From: Desulfosudis oleivorans
Lineage (GTDB): Bacteria > Desulfobacterota > Desulfobacteria > Desulfobacterales > SURF-7
Assembly: GCA_020723305.1 (NCBI GenBank)
Contig: DYJC01000009.1
Span: forward strand, 1-64,000
Length of the DNA: 64,000 nucleotides
Direction: 5' to 3'
The notes under the pieces are model-generated. The model ran no database searches. It was given only the letters and a program-made list of their open reading frames with translations, and was not told the origin of the DNA. A program made the position numbers and the translations under genes. Shown piece by piece: positions 63,884 through 64,000 of this stretch (the first letter of the stretch is position 1; each line of letters starts with the position of its first letter).

Positions 63884-64000
63884 GCCGTTTCCCCTTCCAT
63901 AATTTTGATCTCTTCCTCGGTCAGGCCATAAAGTTTGTAGACAAGCTGGTCGATTTCCTTTTCAAGTCGGGGAATATCGAGGCTGTCGGGATCGGCGAAA
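63880..64000 (-). CDS. C-terminal end of a probable DNA methylase/restriction protein (partial)
   Basis: Only 39 codons lie in the window (ending DQLVYKLYGLTEEEIKIMEGETA). The segment LVY-LYGLTEEEI-I-EG is a common C-terminal signature of Eco57I-type and type I R-M methylases. The gene continues beyond the right edge. The next gene, RhuM, starts at its stop codon, which fits an R-M locus. Confidence 0.6.
   Translation of the reverse strand, partial: FADPDSLDIPRLEKEIDQLVYKLYGLTEEEIKIMEGETA

Noticed and set aside
1-64000. CRISPR arrays, rRNA or tRNA genes
   Set aside because: I scanned the intergenic regions by eye and found no regularly spaced repeats and no cloverleaf or rRNA signature. A covariance-model search could still find a small RNA.

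Overview
The window reads as a chromosomal segment of an anaerobic member of the Desulfobacterota, probably a sulfate-reducer of the Desulfobacteria type. This is inference from gene content: an hgcAB mercury-methylation pair, a multihaem cytochrome c / cytochrome b operon, DUF3786 and CCG-domain Fe-S proteins, several acyl-CoA ligases, a 2-hydroxyacyl-CoA-dehydratase-like domain and a PAS-LuxR regulator. Base composition is moderate across most of the window but clearly higher over hgcAB.

Layout. 0.4-3.6 kb: a DUF4143 ATPase, the lytic transglycosylase MltF and a small internally duplicated protein. 3.8-12.5 kb: core genes ispG, proS, rel and rpmB, the trxA-trxB-bamD operon, a membrane protein and a deoxyribosyltransferase-like protein. 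12.5-14.2 kb: hgcA-hgcB, preceded by a candidate operator and a decayed solute-binding-protein gene. 14.2-16.3 kb: an Old Yellow Enzyme and a SIMPL protein. 16.3-19.3 kb: a small mobile zone with a RelE/Phd module, a REP-associated transposase with its repeats, and two hypotheticals. 20-24.7 kb: a four-gene operon (methionine-synthase-like protein, MoxR ATPase, VWA protein, CCG Fe-S protein) closed by a strong terminator. 24.8-27.4 kb: LemA and an M48 protease.

27.4-39.3 kb: a catabolic-looking cluster on the minus strand (MFS carrier, acyl-CoA ligase fused to a 2-hydroxyacyl-CoA-dehydratase-like domain, a second ligase, an SDR, a ThDP lyase, an SCP2-like protein and a Zn alcohol dehydrogenase), divergent from a TetR regulator. 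39.3-43.2 kb: a DUF3786 Fe-S protein, then an operon for an octahaem cytochrome, a membrane trihaem cytochrome and a cytochrome b. 43.3-47.3 kb: a DMT exporter, a CoA pyrophosphatase and NAD salvage genes (pncB, pncA). 47.3-56.1 kb: a MoxR-DUF58-transglutaminase operon, a PAS-LuxR regulator, an SGNH lipoprotein, two envelope proteins and RNase HI. 56.1-64 kb: a second DUF4143 ATPase, lnt, a quinone-oxidoreductase-like protein, a ParDE module, a broken integrase region, RhuM and the edge of a probable restriction-modification gene.

Main points of interest. (1) The hgcA reading frame continues upstream through an in-frame TGA to a well-placed ATG, with a SECIS-like hairpin just after the TGA. 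This HgcA may therefore carry selenocysteine beside a cysteine near its N-terminus. (2) One polypeptide joins an acyl-CoA ligase to a cysteine-complete HgdB/BcrB-like domain, inside an apparently complete activation-cleavage-oxidation gene set. (3) Three copies of a 123-142 bp element with terminal inverted repeats lie between genes. (4) The MetE-like/MoxR/VWA/Fe-S operon has no function I can name.
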